Origin: Streptomyces piniterrae
GTDB lineage: Bacteria; Actinomycetota; Actinomycetes; Streptomycetales; Streptomycetaceae
NCBI RefSeq assembly: GCF_005048155.1
Contig: NZ_SUMB01000010.1
Span: forward strand, 62,001 to 126,000
Direction: 5' to 3'
DNA length: 64,000 nt
The notes beneath the pieces were generated by a model. That model was not told where the DNA came from. It searched no databases and saw only the letters and a program-made list of their open reading frames with translations. Position numbers and translations under genes: made by a program. Below, piece after piece: positions 1-8,423 of this stretch; position 1 is the first letter of the stretch, and each line of letters begins with the position of its first letter.

Positions 1-362
1 TGGTCGCCGCGGACCGTCAGGTCTGGTCCGGCGAGGCCAGCCTGGTCGTCGCGCGCACCTCGTCGGGCGACATCGGCGTCATGCCCGGACATCAGCCGCT
101 GCTCGGCGTGCTGCAGTCGGGCCCGGTGACGATTCGTACGACCGGCGAGAGCGGTGACGGCACCGTCGTCGCCGCGGTGCACGGCGGCTTCATCTCGTTC
201 GCCGACAACAAGCTGTCTCTGCTCGCGGAGATCGCCGAGCTGTCGGACGAGATCGATGTCCAGCGCGCGGAGCGGGCCCTGGAGCGAGCGAAGTCGGAGG
301 CCGACGCGGCCGCCGAGCGCCGTGCCGATGTCCGGCTGCGTGCGGTGACGGGCGTTCACTGA
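1..362 (+). CDS. atpC: ATP synthase F1 epsilon subunit, 3' part
   Basis: This is the C-terminal part of the epsilon subunit of F1Fo ATP synthase, which links the rotor to the beta/alpha hexamer and can inhibit ATP hydrolysis. The reading frame is open from base 3, so the start lies before the window. The visible beta-sandwich has the family signature GDIGVMPGHQPLLGVL, followed by an Ala/Glu/Arg-rich C-terminal helix (RALERAKSEADAAAERR). It ends the atp operon: a strong hairpin follows at 385-434. No internal start needs to be invoked, although an ATG at 81 is in frame. Confidence 0.95.
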   Translation, partial: VAADRQVWSGEASLVVARTSSGDIGVMPGHQPLLGVLQSGPVTIRTTGESGDGTVVAAVHGGFISFADNKLSLLAEIAELSDEIDVQRAERALERAKSEADAAAERRADVRLRAVTGVH

Positions 363-384
363 ACCCGTCACCGACGAGATCGAT

Positions 385-434
385 CCTCAGCCGCGGGCTG
401 CCCGGGAACTGTCCGGAGCGGCCCGCGGCTGAGG
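385..434 (+). terminator. Terminator of the atp operon
   Basis: Perfect 14-bp arms (385-398 and 421-434, CCTCAGCCGCGGGC and its complement) enclose a 22-nt loop, starting 22 bases after the atpC stop. There is no clear T-run, as is common in Streptomyces. Confidence 0.7.
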
Positions 435-480
435 CAATGCAGGTGCGTTTCCCGTATTCGATGCGAGGAGGTCGGTCGAG

Positions 481-930
481 ATGGTCCTCGCTCTGCTTGT
501 GAGCGGCGCGGTCGTGGTACTGGTGCTGCTGGGGCTGTTCGTCTTCGGTCTGAGAAGACGGCTCATCCAGCGGTCCGGCGGCACCTTCGACTGCAGCCTG
601 CGCTGGAACGTGCCGGAGAACGAGACCGAGCCCAGCGGCAAGGGCTGGATCTACGGCGTGGCGCGCTACAACGGTGACCGGATCGAGTGGTTCCGGGTGT
701 TCTCGTACGCGCCCCGGCCCCGCCGGATGCTGGAACGCTCCGCCATCGAGGTGCTGGAGCGCCGTACCCCCCAGGGCGAGGAGGAGCTGGCGCTGCTCTC
801 CGACTCCATCGTGCTCGCCTGCGGCCACCGCGGCACCCGCCTGGAGCTGGCGATGAGCGAGGACGCCCTCACCGGCTTCCTGGCCTGGCTGGAGGCGGCA
901 CCGCCCGGACAACGAGTCAATGTCGCCTAA
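481..930 (+). CDS. DUF2550 family membrane-anchored protein
   Basis: 149-residue protein of unknown function. One N-terminal membrane helix (about residues 2-22, LVSGAVVVLVLLGLFVFGL) is followed by RRRLIQR, then a cytoplasmic soluble domain with the pattern GTFDCSLRW and WIYGVARYNGDRIEWFRV. This matches the DUF2550 family, which in Streptomyces follows atpC, as I recall the synteny. A GAGGAGG-like ribosome site lies about 10 bases upstream of the ATG. A function near the PH-like DUF2550 fold is only inference. Confidence 0.85.
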   Translation: MVLALLVSGAVVVLVLLGLFVFGLRRRLIQRSGGTFDCSLRWNVPENETEPSGKGWIYGVARYNGDRIEWFRVFSYAPRPRRMLERSAIEVLERRTPQGEEELALLSDSIVLACGHRGTRLELAMSEDALTGFLAWLEAAPPGQRVNVA

Positions 931-1017
931 TTAGGGGTGTCTCGTTGGGCGGAGCCCTGAACCACACGGGAATACCGCCCCGCGCCCCCACGTTGTGGCC
1001 TGCAAGGGGGCCTCGCG

Positions 1018-1051
1018 TCCCCTAGGGGATCTGTTCGACCACCCCCTAAGG
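1018..1051. promoter_or_regulatory. Paired CCCCTAGGGG-like palindromes
   Basis: A perfect 12-bp palindrome (1018-1029, TCCCCTAGGGGA) is followed about 22 bp on by a related imperfect copy (CCCCCTAAGGGT). It lies between convergent genes, so it may be a regulator site, a weak terminator stem or nothing. No function can be assigned from the sequence. Confidence 0.25.
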
Positions 1052-1074
1052 GTCACCTCCCGAGGGCCCGCCGT

Positions 1075-1764
1075 CTACGGCCCCTCGACCCCCAACTCCT
1101 GTGCCAGTACCGCCGCTTGGAGCCGGCTGCGCAGCGCCAGCTTGGCCAGCAGCCGGCTGACATGCGTTTTCACGGTGGCCTCCGCCATCACCAGCCGCAC
1201 CGCGATATCGGCGTTGGACAGCCCCCGCCCCAGACAGCCCAGCACCTCCCGCTCGCGCGGCGTCAGTGCGTCCAGTACCGCCGGATCGGGGCCGTCGCCG
1301 TCCCGCGCCGGCCGGGGCGCGGTGCTCGGCCGGGCGAACTCGGCGATCAGCCGGCGGGTCACCGCCGGGGCGATCAGCCCCTCGCCGGACGCCACCGTGC
1401 GCACCGCCGTCAGCAGCGCGGCCGCGTCGCTGTCCTTGAGCAGAAAGCCCGCCGCGCCCGCCCGGAGCGCCCCGAAGACATATTCGTCCAGGTCGAAGGT
1501 GGTCAGCACCAGGACGTCCGCCAGCCCCTCGGAGACGATCTGCCGGGTGGCGGAGACCCCGTCGAGCCGCGGCATCTGGACGTCCATGAGGACGAGATCG
1601 GGGCGCAGCTCACGGGCGAGGCGGACCGCTTCCTCGCCGTCCACCGCCTCCCCGACGACGGTGACGTCGGGCGCGGAGCGCAGGATGAGCACCAGCCCGG
1701 CCCGTACGGCGGACTGGTCCTCGGCCACCAGCACCCGGATCGGCCGCGTGCCGGCATCGGTCAT
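1075..1764 (-). CDS. NarL/LuxR-family response regulator
   Basis: 229-residue DNA-binding response regulator. An N-terminal receiver domain (residues about 9-125) has the acidic pair E15/D16, phospho-acceptor D61 (LVLMDVQMP) and a conserved K near LKDSD. A C-terminal LuxR-type helix-turn-helix (about 162-205) starts LTPREREVLGCLGRG and includes ATVKTHVSRLLAKL. The ATG at 1764 is chosen because the receiver fold starts there; the reading frame is open further upstream but would overlap the kinase gene. It lies 13 bp after the histidine kinase and is surely its partner. Targets are unknown; such pairs often control nearby ABC exporters or membrane proteins. Confidence 0.9.
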   Translation of the reverse strand: MTDAGTRPIRVLVAEDQSAVRAGLVLILRSAPDVTVVGEAVDGEEAVRLARELRPDLVLMDVQMPRLDGVSATRQIVSEGLADVLVLTTFDLDEYVFGALRAGAAGFLLKDSDAAALLTAVRTVASGEGLIAPAVTRRLIAEFARPSTAPRPARDGDGPDPAVLDALTPREREVLGCLGRGLSNADIAVRLVMAEATVKTHVSRLLAKLALRSRLQAAVLAQELGVEGP

Positions 1765-1777
1765 CGTCGTCCCCCTG

Positions 1778-3022
1778 TCATCGTCGTTCCTCCTCCTCGG
1801 GCGCCGGCAGCGCGGCCCGCACCCGCCAGATCCGTCCGCCCGTGCCGCTCTCCGGGCCGGCCTCGAACGCCCCGCCCAGCAGGGCGATCCGTTCCCGCAT
1901 CCCGACCAGCCCGGCGCCGGAGCCGGGCGCGCGGGGACCGGGCCGGTCGGCGTACGGGCTGCTGACGGTGACGGTGAGCGCCCCGCCGCGCTCATGGGCG
2001 ATCCGCACCCTGACCTCGCCGGGCGCGGCGTGCTTGAGCGCGTTGGTCAGCGACTCCTGGACGATGCGGTACGCGGCCAGCTCGACCGGCGCCACGAGCT
2101 TGGCCGCGGCCCCCTCGCCGTCGCCGTGCCGCGCGTCGTCGAGTGTGAACGTCAGTCCGCTGGTCGCGCCGTTCGTACGGGCCTGGGCGATCAGCGCGTC
2201 GAGCCCGCCGAGAGTGGGGGTCGCGGCCGGTTCGTCGCCGCTGGTGCCCGCGGAGTCCCGCAACAGCCCGATGAGACGGCGCATTTCGGCCAGCCCCTGC
2301 ACGCTGTTCTCCCGGATCACGCCGAGCGCCTCGCGGGTCGCCGCCGGGTCGTCGATGGCCTGCGCGGCGGTCGAGTGGATCGCGATGGCGGACAGATGGT
2401 TGGCGACCAGGTCGTGCAGCTCGCGGGCCATCCGGGCCCGCTCGCCGGCCACCGCCTGGGTCCGGTCCATCTCGGCCAGCAGCGCGGTCTGCTCGGCCCG
2501 CAGCCGGGCGGCCTGGGCGGCGTCGCGGTGCTGGCGGATGATGGCGCCCGTCCAGGCGGGTGCGATGGTCAGTACGCCGGTGCCGACGCCGAACAGCAGC
2601 GCCTGCGGATTGCGCAGCAGCGCCACGGGGACGAGCGTGGCGAGCACGGTGATCACCTCGGAGGCGATCGGGATCCGGCGGGCCATCGCCGGGGAGCCGT
2701 ACAGCACGGCCGCGTACACCACGTCCGTGAACATCACGATCGTGGCGATCAGCCCGCCGGTGCACAGATCCAGGGCGAGCGCCCCGCCGGCGAGCACCAG
2801 CGCGGTCCGCGGGGCCGTGCGGCGCAGCAGCTCCGTACCGCTCATCACGACCAGCGCGACCAGCGCGAACCGGTCCGGGATGCCCGGCACAGGGACGCCG
2901 TTGCGCAGCCCCAGCGCCCACAGCAGCAGCCCGCCGAGCAGTCCGCAGACCGCGATGCGCACATCGTCGCGGTGCGGACGGGCGGTCAGGGCGGCGAAGG
3001 AGCCCTTCGTGGTCACCGTCAC
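1778..3022 (-). CDS. Sensor histidine kinase, HisKA_3 (NarL-type) family
   Basis: About 414 residues from a GTG start (VTVTTKGSF); an upstream-extended frame exists but has no ribosome site or family similarity. Four or more membrane helices occupy residues about 20-160 with very short loops, so the sensor is likely intramembrane. The dimerisation/phospho-acceptor helix has ARELHDLVANHLSAI, with the acceptor His near residue 204. The C-terminal ATPase domain has SGAGLVGMRERIALLGG. It is transcribed before the response regulator at 1075-1764. The signal is unknown; intramembrane-sensing kinases of this layout often respond to envelope stress. Confidence 0.88.
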   Translation of the reverse strand: MTVTTKGSFAALTARPHRDDVRIAVCGLLGGLLLWALGLRNGVPVPGIPDRFALVALVVMSGTELLRRTAPRTALVLAGGALALDLCTGGLIATIVMFTDVVYAAVLYGSPAMARRIPIASEVITVLATLVPVALLRNPQALLFGVGTGVLTIAPAWTGAIIRQHRDAAQAARLRAEQTALLAEMDRTQAVAGERARMARELHDLVANHLSAIAIHSTAAQAIDDPAATREALGVIRENSVQGLAEMRRLIGLLRDSAGTSGDEPAATPTLGGLDALIAQARTNGATSGLTFTLDDARHGDGEGAAAKLVAPVELAAYRIVQESLTNALKHAAPGEVRVRIAHERGGALTVTVSSPYADRPGPRAPGSGAGLVGMRERIALLGGAFEAGPESGTGGRIWRVRAALPAPEEEERR

Positions 3023-3187
3023 CCCGCCATCCAACACGGCGATGCCGCCCGCCACCTCCACGCCCCGGGGGAGCCCGGACCGCCCGCGCCTACATCGAAA
3101 GATGCAGGCAGGGATCGTCGCGGGCGACGACGCGGGCGGCTGTTTCCCGGCGGAGGCTGGAGGCAGTTCCCGCGAGGAGGAGAATTC

Positions 3188-3772
3188 GTGATCGTCACGC
3201 TGATCATCATCTGCGAGGTCGGCTTCTGGGTACTGCTGGCCGGCGGGCTGAGCCTGCGCTATCTGGCTCGGATGCCGCGTACCGGCGCCGCCGTACTGCT
3301 GCTGGAGCCGCTGCTGGAACTCGTCCTCCTGATCGCCACCGCCGTCGACCTCAAGAACGGCGCACAGGCCGACATCAAGCACGGCCTGGCCGCCATCTAC
3401 ATCGGCTTCTCCGTCGCGCTCGGCCACCGCACGGTCAAGTGGGTGGACGCCCGCTTCGCCCACCGCTTCGCGGGCGGCCCGCCCCCGGTGAAGCCGCCGC
3501 GCTACGGGACGGCGCGCACGGTGTACGAGTGGCGGACGGCCGGCCGCTGGATCCTCGCCGCGCTGATCGCGATCGGTCTGCTCCAGGCCGCGGCCTGGTA
3601 CGTGGGCGACCCCGCGCAGACCACCTCGCTGCGCGGCTGGCAGAGCAGGATGCTGTGGCTGATCGGGATCAACCTGGTGATCGCGACCAGCTACACGATC
3701 TGGCCGAAGCGAGCACCGGCCATGGAGCGGACGGACGAGCGGGGGCACTCGCTCACGGGCGGCGGTCGCTAG
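3188..3772 (+). CDS. Putative integral membrane protein
   Basis: About 194 residues from GTG 3188, which sits 6 bases after a clear GGAGGAG ribosome site. Predicted membrane helices: residues about 2-24, 35-55 (LLLEPLLELVLLIATAV), 65-80, 118-138 (WILAALIAIGLLQAAAWYV) and 155-172. I do not recognise a named domain. It is divergent from the kinase/regulator pair at 1075-3022, a placement that often marks a target of the pair, but this is inference. Confidence 0.75.
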   Translation: MIVTLIIICEVGFWVLLAGGLSLRYLARMPRTGAAVLLLEPLLELVLLIATAVDLKNGAQADIKHGLAAIYIGFSVALGHRTVKWVDARFAHRFAGGPPPVKPPRYGTARTVYEWRTAGRWILAALIAIGLLQAAAWYVGDPAQTTSLRGWQSRMLWLIGINLVIATSYTIWPKRAPAMERTDERGHSLTGGGR

Positions 3773-3803
3773 CGCGCCTCGCCCGGGATCGCGTCCGTCC
3801 GCC

Positions 3804-4376
3804 TCAGCGCTCCCCGCCCGGCACCCACAGCACGTCCCCGACCTCCTTGTTCGCCGTCCGGGCCAGAATGAACAGCAGGTCGGAGAGGCGGTTGAGGTAG
3901 GTGGCGGTGAGCGGGTTCATGGTCTCGCCGTGTTCCTCGAAGGCCGCCCAGGTCGAGCGCTCCGCGCGGCGTACGACGGTGCATGCCTGGTGCAGCAGCG
4001 CGGCGCCCGCGGTGCCGCCCGGGAGGATGAAGCTGCGCAGCTTCTCCAGGTCCGCGAGGAAGCGGTCGCAGTCGGCCTCCAGCTTGTCGATGTAAGCCTG
4101 TTCGACGCGCAGCGGCGGGAACTCGGGGTTCTCCACCACCGGCGTCGACAGGTCGGCTCCGACGTCGAAGAGGTCGTTCTGTACGCGCAGCAGTACCGCC
4201 GCGACGTCCTGGGGCAGCGAGCCCAGTGCCAGCGCGACGCCGATCGCCGCGTTGGCCTCGTTGGCGTCCGCGTACGCCGAGATCCGCGAATCGGTCTTGG
4301 CGGTGCGGCTCATGTCGCCGAGGGCGGTGGTGCCCTTGTCGCCGGTGCGGGTGTAGATGCGCGTCAGATTCACCAT
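3804..4376 (-). CDS. pduO: Cob(I)alamin adenosyltransferase, PduO type
   Basis: 190-residue enzyme that transfers the adenosyl group of ATP to cob(I)alamin, making the coenzyme B12 used by mutases such as IcmA further along this window. The N-terminal ATP-binding loop TRTGDKGTT is at about residues 8-16. The helical-bundle signatures ADANEANAAIGVA and RRAERS plus LNRLSDLLFILAR are present. Length is typical for the family. Start ATG 4376 is supported by family length. It follows the ABC permease gene by 10 bp on the same strand. Confidence 0.93.
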   Translation of the reverse strand: MVNLTRIYTRTGDKGTTALGDMSRTAKTDSRISAYADANEANAAIGVALALGSLPQDVAAVLLRVQNDLFDVGADLSTPVVENPEFPPLRVEQAYIDKLEADCDRFLADLEKLRSFILPGGTAGAALLHQACTVVRRAERSTWAAFEEHGETMNPLTATYLNRLSDLLFILARTANKEVGDVLWVPGGER

Positions 4377-4386
4377 GGTGGCGAGC

Positions 4387-5142
4387 CTACGCCGCGGCCC
4401 TGCGGAAGGTGCGGGTGCAGACGGCCAGCGATACGGCGGCGAGCACGAGCGCGACCAGGACGCCGTAGAGCATGGCCGAGGAGGCGTAGGAACCGACGTA
4501 CGCCGCCCGTACCGCGTCCACGAGATAACGGAACGGCATGAAGTGCGACAGCACATCGAGCCACGTGGGGCCCAGTGTCATCGGCAGCATCAGCCCGGAG
4601 AGCAGCATCGAGGGCATGGTGACCGCGTTGATGACCGGTGCGAACTCCTGCGGGGTGGTGACCTTCAGCGCCAGCGCGTAGGACAGCGACGCGAGCGAGA
4701 CGGTCAGCAGGGCGACGAACGCGAAGCCGATGAGGATGCCGGCCAGTGGCGCGCGCAGGCCCATGGCCAGCGCGGCCAGCACCAGCAGCGCGGACTGGAA
4801 GACGAAGAGCAGCGCGTCGCGCAGTACGCGTCCCAGCAGCAGCGCGAGCCGGCTCACCGGTGTCACCCGCATCCGCTCCACGACTCCGTGCTGCTTCTCG
4901 ATGATGATGCCGAAACCGCAGAACGCGGCCCCGAACAGGCCGAGTTGGAGCAGCAGACCGGGCACCAGCAGCTGCCAGGAGCTGCCGGCCGAGGAAAGTG
5001 GCAGATCGGTCAGCAGCGGACCGAAGAAGAGCAGGTACAGCAGCGGCATGAGGACGCCGAAGAGTATCTGGAGCTTGGAGCGCAGGGTCTGGCGGGCGTA
5101 GCGCCCGAAGACCAGCGCGGTGTCGGAGAGAAAGGTGGGCAT
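4387..5142 (-). CDS. ABC-2 type transporter permease (DrrB-like)
   Basis: About 251 residues from ATG 5142. Six membrane helices: about residues 22-42, 58-80, 105-130, 140-165 and two near the C-terminus. The family region LVPGLLLQLGLFGAAFCGFGIIIE-like segment and the VVERMRVTPVSRLALLLGRVLRD stretch are typical of ABC-2 exporters of the daunorubicin-resistance type. It starts 8 bp after the ATPase gene and the two must form one exporter. The substrate is unknown; a TetR-type regulator is divergent, as for drug or lipid exporters. Confidence 0.88.
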   Translation of the reverse strand: MPTFLSDTALVFGRYARQTLRSKLQILFGVLMPLLYLLFFGPLLTDLPLSSAGSSWQLLVPGLLLQLGLFGAAFCGFGIIIEKQHGVVERMRVTPVSRLALLLGRVLRDALLFVFQSALLVLAALAMGLRAPLAGILIGFAFVALLTVSLASLSYALALKVTTPQEFAPVINAVTMPSMLLSGLMLPMTLGPTWLDVLSHFMPFRYLVDAVRAAYVGSYASSAMLYGVLVALVLAAVSLAVCTRTFRRAAA

Positions 5143-5150
5143 GGGGGCTC

Positions 5151-5939
<789 letters not shown>

Positions 5940-5965
5940 AGAAAAACAGAGGGACTTAAAAATTG

Positions 5966-5993
5966 CAATGTGCCCAAAATTTCATTGAGCCCA
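5966..5993. promoter_or_regulatory. Direct repeat in the TetR/ABC divergent promoter
   Basis: Two 11-bp near-identical direct repeats, CAATGTGCCCA (5966-5976) and CATTGAGCCCA (5983-5993), lie 17 bp apart in an AT-rich 74-bp gap. The arms CAATG and CATTG are also inverted to one another. A candidate -10 (TAGAGT, 6002-6007) follows just before the TetR ATG. Likely TetR operator or overlapping promoters. Confidence 0.4.
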
Positions 5994-6013
5994 GCGAAGG
6001 GTAGAGTGAGGCC

Positions 6014-6655
6014 ATGGCAGAGGGACTCAGGGAACGGAAGAAGCGGCAGACCCGCCAGTACATCTCGGACATGGCCACCGGCCTCTTCCTGGAGCGCGGC
6101 TTCGACGCGGTGACCATCGCGGAGATCGCCGAGGCCTCGGACGTCTCCGTCAACACCGTGTACAACTACTTCCCGGCCAAGGAGGACCTCTTCCTGGACC
6201 GCGGCAAGGCCCTGGTCGACCGGCTGTCGCGGTTCGTACGGGCCCGGCGCGCGGGGGAGTCGGCCGCCGTCGCCGTACTGCGCGAGCTGCGCGAGGAGGT
6301 GGAGAGCGTCTCGCCCCAGATCGGACTCGCCGAGGGCTTCGATCGCTTCATGAAGGTCGTCAACGGGTCGGCCGCCCTCCAGGCACGCCTGTCGTCCCTG
6401 CAGCGGGAGCAGTACGACGAGCTGGTGGCCACCCTCCGGCGGGAGACGGGCGCGGCGGACGACGATCCGATGCCCGGTCTGATGGCCGGCCAGATCGACT
6501 GGGTGCATCAGACCTTGATGGCCGCCATCGTCCGGGAGATGACCGCCGGCCGTGAGCCCGCCGTCGTCTCCCGCGAGATGCTCGTACTGCTGGACGAAAT
6601 GGAGGATCTTCTGAGCGAAAAGGTCCTCAACTACGCCGTACGTGCGGCCGAGTGA
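6014..6655 (+). CDS. TetR/AcrR family transcriptional regulator
   Basis: 213 residues. N-terminal HTH: RKKRQTRQYISDMATGLFLE, then VTIAEIAEASDVSVNTVYNYF with the recognition helix at about residues 42-51 ending in KEDLFL. The C-terminal ligand domain is variable and gives no ligand clue. Divergent from the ABC exporter operon, 74 bp away, so it most likely represses that operon and itself. The gap holds a direct repeat that could be the operator. Confidence 0.9.
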   Translation: MAEGLRERKKRQTRQYISDMATGLFLERGFDAVTIAEIAEASDVSVNTVYNYFPAKEDLFLDRGKALVDRLSRFVRARRAGESAAVAVLRELREEVESVSPQIGLAEGFDRFMKVVNGSAALQARLSSLQREQYDELVATLRRETGAADDDPMPGLMAGQIDWVHQTLMAAIVREMTAGREPAVVSREMLVLLDEMEDLLSEKVLNYAVRAAE

Positions 6656-6812
6656 CGTCCGTCTCGCCGGTTTCCGGTCGATGTCCGCCCATCGGCGGTG
6701 TGAAGTCCGTCATCTGAGACGTGACGCGCATCTCTTACCCACCAAAGGATCGCTCACGAGCGCTAACGTCACCTTGAGAGCCGTTAAGTGCACAGGGTGT
6801 TAGGGGACAGCA

Positions 6813-7661
6813 GTGGCAAGGAAGCTCGCCGTCATCGGCGCCGGACTCATGGGTTCCGGTATCGCGCAGGTCTCCGCTCAGGCAGGCTGGGACGTCGTCC
6901 TCCGCGATGTGACGGATGAGGCGCTGGCCCGCGGCAAGGGCGGCATCGAGGCGTCGTACGAGAAGTTCGTCGGCAAGGGCAAGCTGGACGCGTCCGCCGC
7001 CGAGCAGGCGCTGGCCCGCATCACCACCACGACCGACCTCGACGCCGTCGCCGACGCCGATATCGTCGTCGAGGCGGTCTTCGAGAAGATCGAGGTCAAG
7101 CGGGAGATCTTCCAGGCGCTGGACAAGATCGCCAAGGATGACGCGGTGCTGGCCTCCAACACCTCCGCCATCCCGATCACGAAGATCGCCGCGGCCACCT
7201 CCCGCCCCGAGCGGGTCGTCGGCGCGCACTTCTTCTCGCCGGTGCCGATGATGCAACTGTGCGAGCTCGTGCGGGGTTACAAGACCAGTGACGAAACCCT
7301 CGCCGCCGCCCGGGAGTTCGCCGAGTCCGTCGGCAAGACCTGCATCGTCGTCAACCGCGACGTCGCCGGTTTCGTCACCACCCGGCTGATCTCGGCGCTG
7401 GTCGTCGAGGCCGCCAAGCTGTACGAATCGGGCGTGGCGAGCGCCGAGGACATCGACATCGCCTGCAAGCTGGGCTTCGGCCATGCGATGGGACCGCTGG
7501 CCACCGCCGATCTGACGGGCGTCGACATCCTGCTGCACGCCACCAGCAACATCTACACCGAGTCCCAGGACGAGAAGTTCGCGCCGCCGGAGCTCATGCG
7601 GCGCATGGTCGACGCAGGTGACATCGGCCGCAAGAGTGGGCAGGGCTTCTACGCGCACTGA
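6813..7661 (+). CDS. 3-hydroxybutyryl-CoA dehydrogenase
   Basis: 282 residues from a GTG start with AGGGGA upstream. NAD(P)-binding Rossmann motif GAGLMGSGIA (about residues 8-17). The catalytic His is in GAHFFSPVPMMQLCELV, and the catalytic Glu is the E in that same segment; the SNTSAIPIT stretch and the C-terminal dimer domain (GFGHAMGPLATADLTGVD) are complete. It interconverts acetoacetyl-CoA and 3-hydroxybutyryl-CoA, feeding butyryl-CoA/ethylmalonyl-CoA and storage-polymer metabolism. It is monocistronic, with a hairpin after the stop. Confidence 0.95.
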   Translation: MARKLAVIGAGLMGSGIAQVSAQAGWDVVLRDVTDEALARGKGGIEASYEKFVGKGKLDASAAEQALARITTTTDLDAVADADIVVEAVFEKIEVKREIFQALDKIAKDDAVLASNTSAIPITKIAAATSRPERVVGAHFFSPVPMMQLCELVRGYKTSDETLAAAREFAESVGKTCIVVNRDVAGFVTTRLISALVVEAAKLYESGVASAEDIDIACKLGFGHAMGPLATADLTGVDILLHATSNIYTESQDEKFAPPELMRRMVDAGDIGRKSGQGFYAH

Positions 7662-7674
7662 TACCGCGTCAAGT

Positions 7675-7698
7675 CCCCCGGACGAGTGAATCCGGGGG
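7675..7698 (+). terminator. Hairpin after hydroxybutyryl-CoA dehydrogenase gene
   Basis: Arms CCCCCGGA (7675-7682) and TCCGGGGG (7691-7698), 8-nt loop, 13 bases after the stop codon. Confidence 0.5.
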
Positions 7699-7816
7699 GT
7701 CACCCCACCGGGTGAATTCGGTATCGGTTCGCTTACAGGCGGCAACTTGTCCGCATGAGAGGCAGTCAGTTCTGTAGACCTCAAGGCACGAATACCCACC
7801 ACTTCGGGGAGCGCAT

Positions 7817-8140
7817 ATGCACATCAGGGGCGACCACGTCGAGCTGGTCGTCGGGGGCCGCCTCGACGTCCGCAGCGCGGCGGACGCCCGTACGGCCCTG
7901 CACACCGCCGTCGACTCCGGTCGCGGTGACCTCGTGCTGGACCTGACCGAACTGGATTCGTGGGACGCCACCGGCCTCGGAGTGATCATGGGGGCGCACC
8001 GGCGCGCGGGCCGGGTCAACCGCCGGCTGGTGCTGCGCGGGGTGCCGCCCCAGATGCAGCGGCTCCTGGTCGCCACCCGGCTGCACCGCATCCTCGCCAT
8101 CGAGGGCGGTATCGAAGCGGAATCGCTTCCTCGGGTCTGA
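7817..8140 (+). CDS. STAS-domain protein (anti-sigma factor antagonist-like)
   Basis: 107 residues, one STAS domain. The phosphorylation-loop region reads ELDSWDATGLGVIMG, where the usual D-S-S-G becomes D-A-T-G, so a Thr may take the phospho-acceptor role or the protein may be unregulated. No kinase or sigma gene is adjacent. By family role it would bind an anti-sigma kinase or another partner in a switch. It is 283 bp upstream of the large ATPase-like membrane gene on the same strand. Confidence 0.88.
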   Translation: MHIRGDHVELVVGGRLDVRSAADARTALHTAVDSGRGDLVLDLTELDSWDATGLGVIMGAHRRAGRVNRRLVLRGVPPQMQRLLVATRLHRILAIEGGIEAESLPRV

Positions 8141-8423
8141 GGCGCCGGTCGCGACGGCGGCCGGGAGCGGTCCCGGTCGGCCGAGGCCGGACGGCCGAAA
8201 CGCCGCAAAAGCGAAGGAGCTCCGCCACACCCGGAGGTTCCGGTCAGTACCGGCCCCCGGCGATGCGTCGATCCGCTCTCCCGGTCTATGGTTCGGTTCC
8301 CCGGCGTATGCCATCGGCCACGGCGGGACCGGACCAGACGCGACGGCTGAGGACGAACCGGCCGGAGCCGGGGGAGTGCGGACGGCCGGAGGAGCAGTCG
8401 GCACGTCACTGGGAGCAGTCAGC

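Noticed and set aside
190..912. 240-residue minus-strand frame over atpC and DUF2550
   Set aside because: Overlaps two well-supported genes in antisense and shows no recognisable domain.
995..3187. Long open frame leading into the 3188 membrane protein
   Set aside because: It reads antisense to the kinase and regulator genes and has a Ser/Arg-rich shadow composition typical of high-GC DNA. The true start is the GTG at 3188 with a GGAGGAG site.
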